From NCBI GenBank assembly GCA_017445435.1, contig JAFSUE010000155.1, positions 1 to 6,609 on the forward strand: a DNA stretch of 6,609 nucleotides, given 5' to 3'. The stretch comes from Selenomonadaceae bacterium. GTDB lineage: Bacteria; Bacillota; Negativicutes; Selenomonadales; Selenomonadaceae. Below are positions 5,322-6,609 of the stretch, in pieces. The notes under the pieces were generated by a model. The model worked only from the letters and a program-made list of their open reading frames with translations. It was not told the origin of the DNA and searched no databases. The first letter of the stretch is position 1. The number at the start of each line of letters is the position of its first letter. A program made the position numbers and the translations under genes.

Positions 5322-6609
5322 ATGACGCAGTTTGACAAAAGAAACATCAGCATGATGATGGACTTTTACGAAATGACGATGGCTAACGGCTACTTTGTAA
5401 ATGGCGGCGAAAATACCCGCGTTGCCTTCGACGTTTTTTATCGGCGCAATCCTGATAACGGCGGTTTTGCAATTTTCGCTGGGCTTGAACAAATAATTGA
5501 GTACGTCGAAAATATGAACTTCAGCGCAGAGGACGTGGAATATTTCCGCGCACAAAATATTTTCAGCGAAGATTTTTTAACGTACCTTGCGAACTTCCAC
5601 TTTCACGGCGATATTTACGCCTTCCCAGAAGGTACGATAATGTATCCTAATGAACCGTTCCTTACTGTCATTGCGGATTTAATCGACGCCCAATTAGTTG
5701 AGACGGCAATTCTTTCACAGATAAATCATCAGTCTTTGATAGCTACGAAGGCGCGGAGAATTGTACGTTCAGCGGAAGGAAGATTTGTTTCAGATTTTGG
5801 CGCTAGACGTGCTCACAATATGGACGCGGCAACTTACGGAGCGCGGGCGGCATTTATCGGCGGCGTAAACGGTACGGCAACTGTTTCAGCTGGAAAAATG
5901 TTTGGAATTCCAGTCAACGGCACAATGGCGCACAGTTGGGTTATGTACTTCAGCGATGAGTTTGAGGCGTTCAAGCGTTACGCGGAAATTTACCCAAATT
6001 CCGCCGTCTTCCTTATCGACACTTACGACGTTATACACAGCGGCGTACCAAATGCAATTCGCGTTGCTAAGGAAATTTTGGAGCCAGCAGGACACCGTTT
6101 AAAAGGCGTCAGAATTGATTCAGGCGACTTGGCGTACTTATCAAAGCGCGTTCGTAAGATGTTAGACGAAACAGGACTTAATGACTGCAAAATTATTGTG
6201 TCGAACAGCTTAGACGAATTTACTATAACTTCCCTTTTGAATCAAGGCGCGGCGATTGACAGTTTTGGCGTCGGCGAAAGATTGATAACAGCGAAGTCTG
6301 AACCAGTTTTCGGCGCGGTTTATAAACTTGTGGCGATTGATGAAGGCGGAATTTTCACGCCGCGAATTAAAATTAGTGAAAACGTTGAGAAAATTACTAA
6401 TCCTGGCTTGAAGAGCGTTTACAGAATTTACGATGAAAGCGGACACGTTATCGCCGATATGATCGCCCTGCTTGATGAAGTTATTGACTTATCGACGCCT
6501 TTTAGGTATATTGACCCAGTCAAGCCTTGGAAACAACGTTCATTTACAAATTGTACGGCGAAAAATCTTTTAAAACTGTACGTTAAAGACGGGCGGCGCG
6601 TTGAACAAC
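5322..6609 (+). CDS. pncB: nicotinate phosphoribosyltransferase, C-terminus cut off by the window edge
   Basis: An open frame of 429 codons from the ATG at 5322 runs off the right edge; full-length relatives are about 480-490 residues. The enzyme joins nicotinate to PRPP, driven by ATP, to give nicotinate mononucleotide, the first step of the Preiss-Handler route to NAD. Seen in order: MDFYEMTMANGYF (13-25), the family's N-terminal signature; VSDFGARRAH (156-165); GTMAHSWVM (200-208), whose H204 matches the histidine that is phosphorylated in this family; LIDTYDV (231-237); GVRIDSGDLAYLS (262-274), a phosphate/PRPP-binding region; IVSNSLDE (292-299); and DSFGVGERL (313-321). The SD GGAGGG (5310-5315) sits 6 nt before the start. 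It follows the MBL-fold hydrolase by 15 bases with no terminator between, so the two are probably co-transcribed. No NAD-responsive operator or riboswitch is evident. Confidence 0.95.
   Translation, partial: MTQFDKRNISMMMDFYEMTMANGYFVNGGENTRVAFDVFYRRNPDNGGFAIFAGLEQIIEYVENMNFSAEDVEYFRAQNIFSEDFLTYLANFHFHGDIYAFPEGTIMYPNEPFLTVIADLIDAQLVETAILSQINHQSLIATKARRIVRSAEGRFVSDFGARRAHNMDAATYGARAAFIGGVNGTATVSAGKMFGIPVNGTMAHSWVMYFSDEFEAFKRYAEIYPNSAVFLIDTYDVIHSGVPNAIRVAKEILEPAGHRLKGVRIDSGDLAYLSKRVRKMLDETGLNDCKIIVSNSLDEFTITSLLNQGAAIDSFGVGERLITAKSEPVFGAVYKLVAIDEGGIFTPRIKISENVEKITNPGLKSVYRIYDESGHVIADMIALLDEVIDLSTPFRYIDPVKPWKQRSFTNCTAKNLLKLYVKDGRRVEQ

Overview
The window looks like the chromosome of a low-GC Gram-positive-type bacterium (Bacillota). 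Reasons: strong GGAGG-type ribosome binding sites in front of most genes, AT-rich spacers with long A and T runs, a fused hisIE, a SorC-family regulator and extended -10 promoters. The class is not certain; Negativicutes is a guess from gene content and style, not a demonstrated placement. No rRNA, tRNA, CRISPR array, integrase or transposase is visible.

Layout. Bases 1-788 (minus) hold a SorC/DeoR-type sugar-binding transcriptional regulator that runs off the left edge, with its own promoter and SD. Bases 1029-2558 (minus) hold a divergent TrkH-type K+ uptake subunit, ending at a hairpin/T-tract terminator and apparently starting from an extended -10 promoter but without a recognisable SD. 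Divergently, 2755-4282 (plus) carries a two-gene unit: bifunctional HisIE (histidine steps 2 and 3) and, one base later, a membrane-anchored or secreted CE4 polysaccharide deacetylase; it closes with an intrinsic terminator near 4390-4424. A gene-free stretch (4283-4589) contains that terminator, an extended -10 promoter and a long leader hairpin. It leads into a second plus-strand unit: an UlaG-like metallo-beta-lactamase-fold hydrolase (4590-5306) and, 15 bases on, a nicotinate phosphoribosyltransferase (5322 to the right edge, incomplete), the entry step of NAD salvage.

The most unusual structure is a family of short arrays of degenerate heptamers, each 4-5 units long (28-35 bp). I find five: 993-1027, 3525-3559, 4280-4314, 4493-4520 and 4534-4568. 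One contributes to the trkH terminator. One lies inside the deacetylase reading frame just after its signal/anchor segment. One begins exactly on the deacetylase stop codon. Two lie head-to-head in the leader of the hydrolase gene, where they can fold into a 31-position hairpin ending five bases before the SD. Otherwise the genes are ordinary metabolic and transport functions; I see no defence system or other multi-gene system of unknown type.
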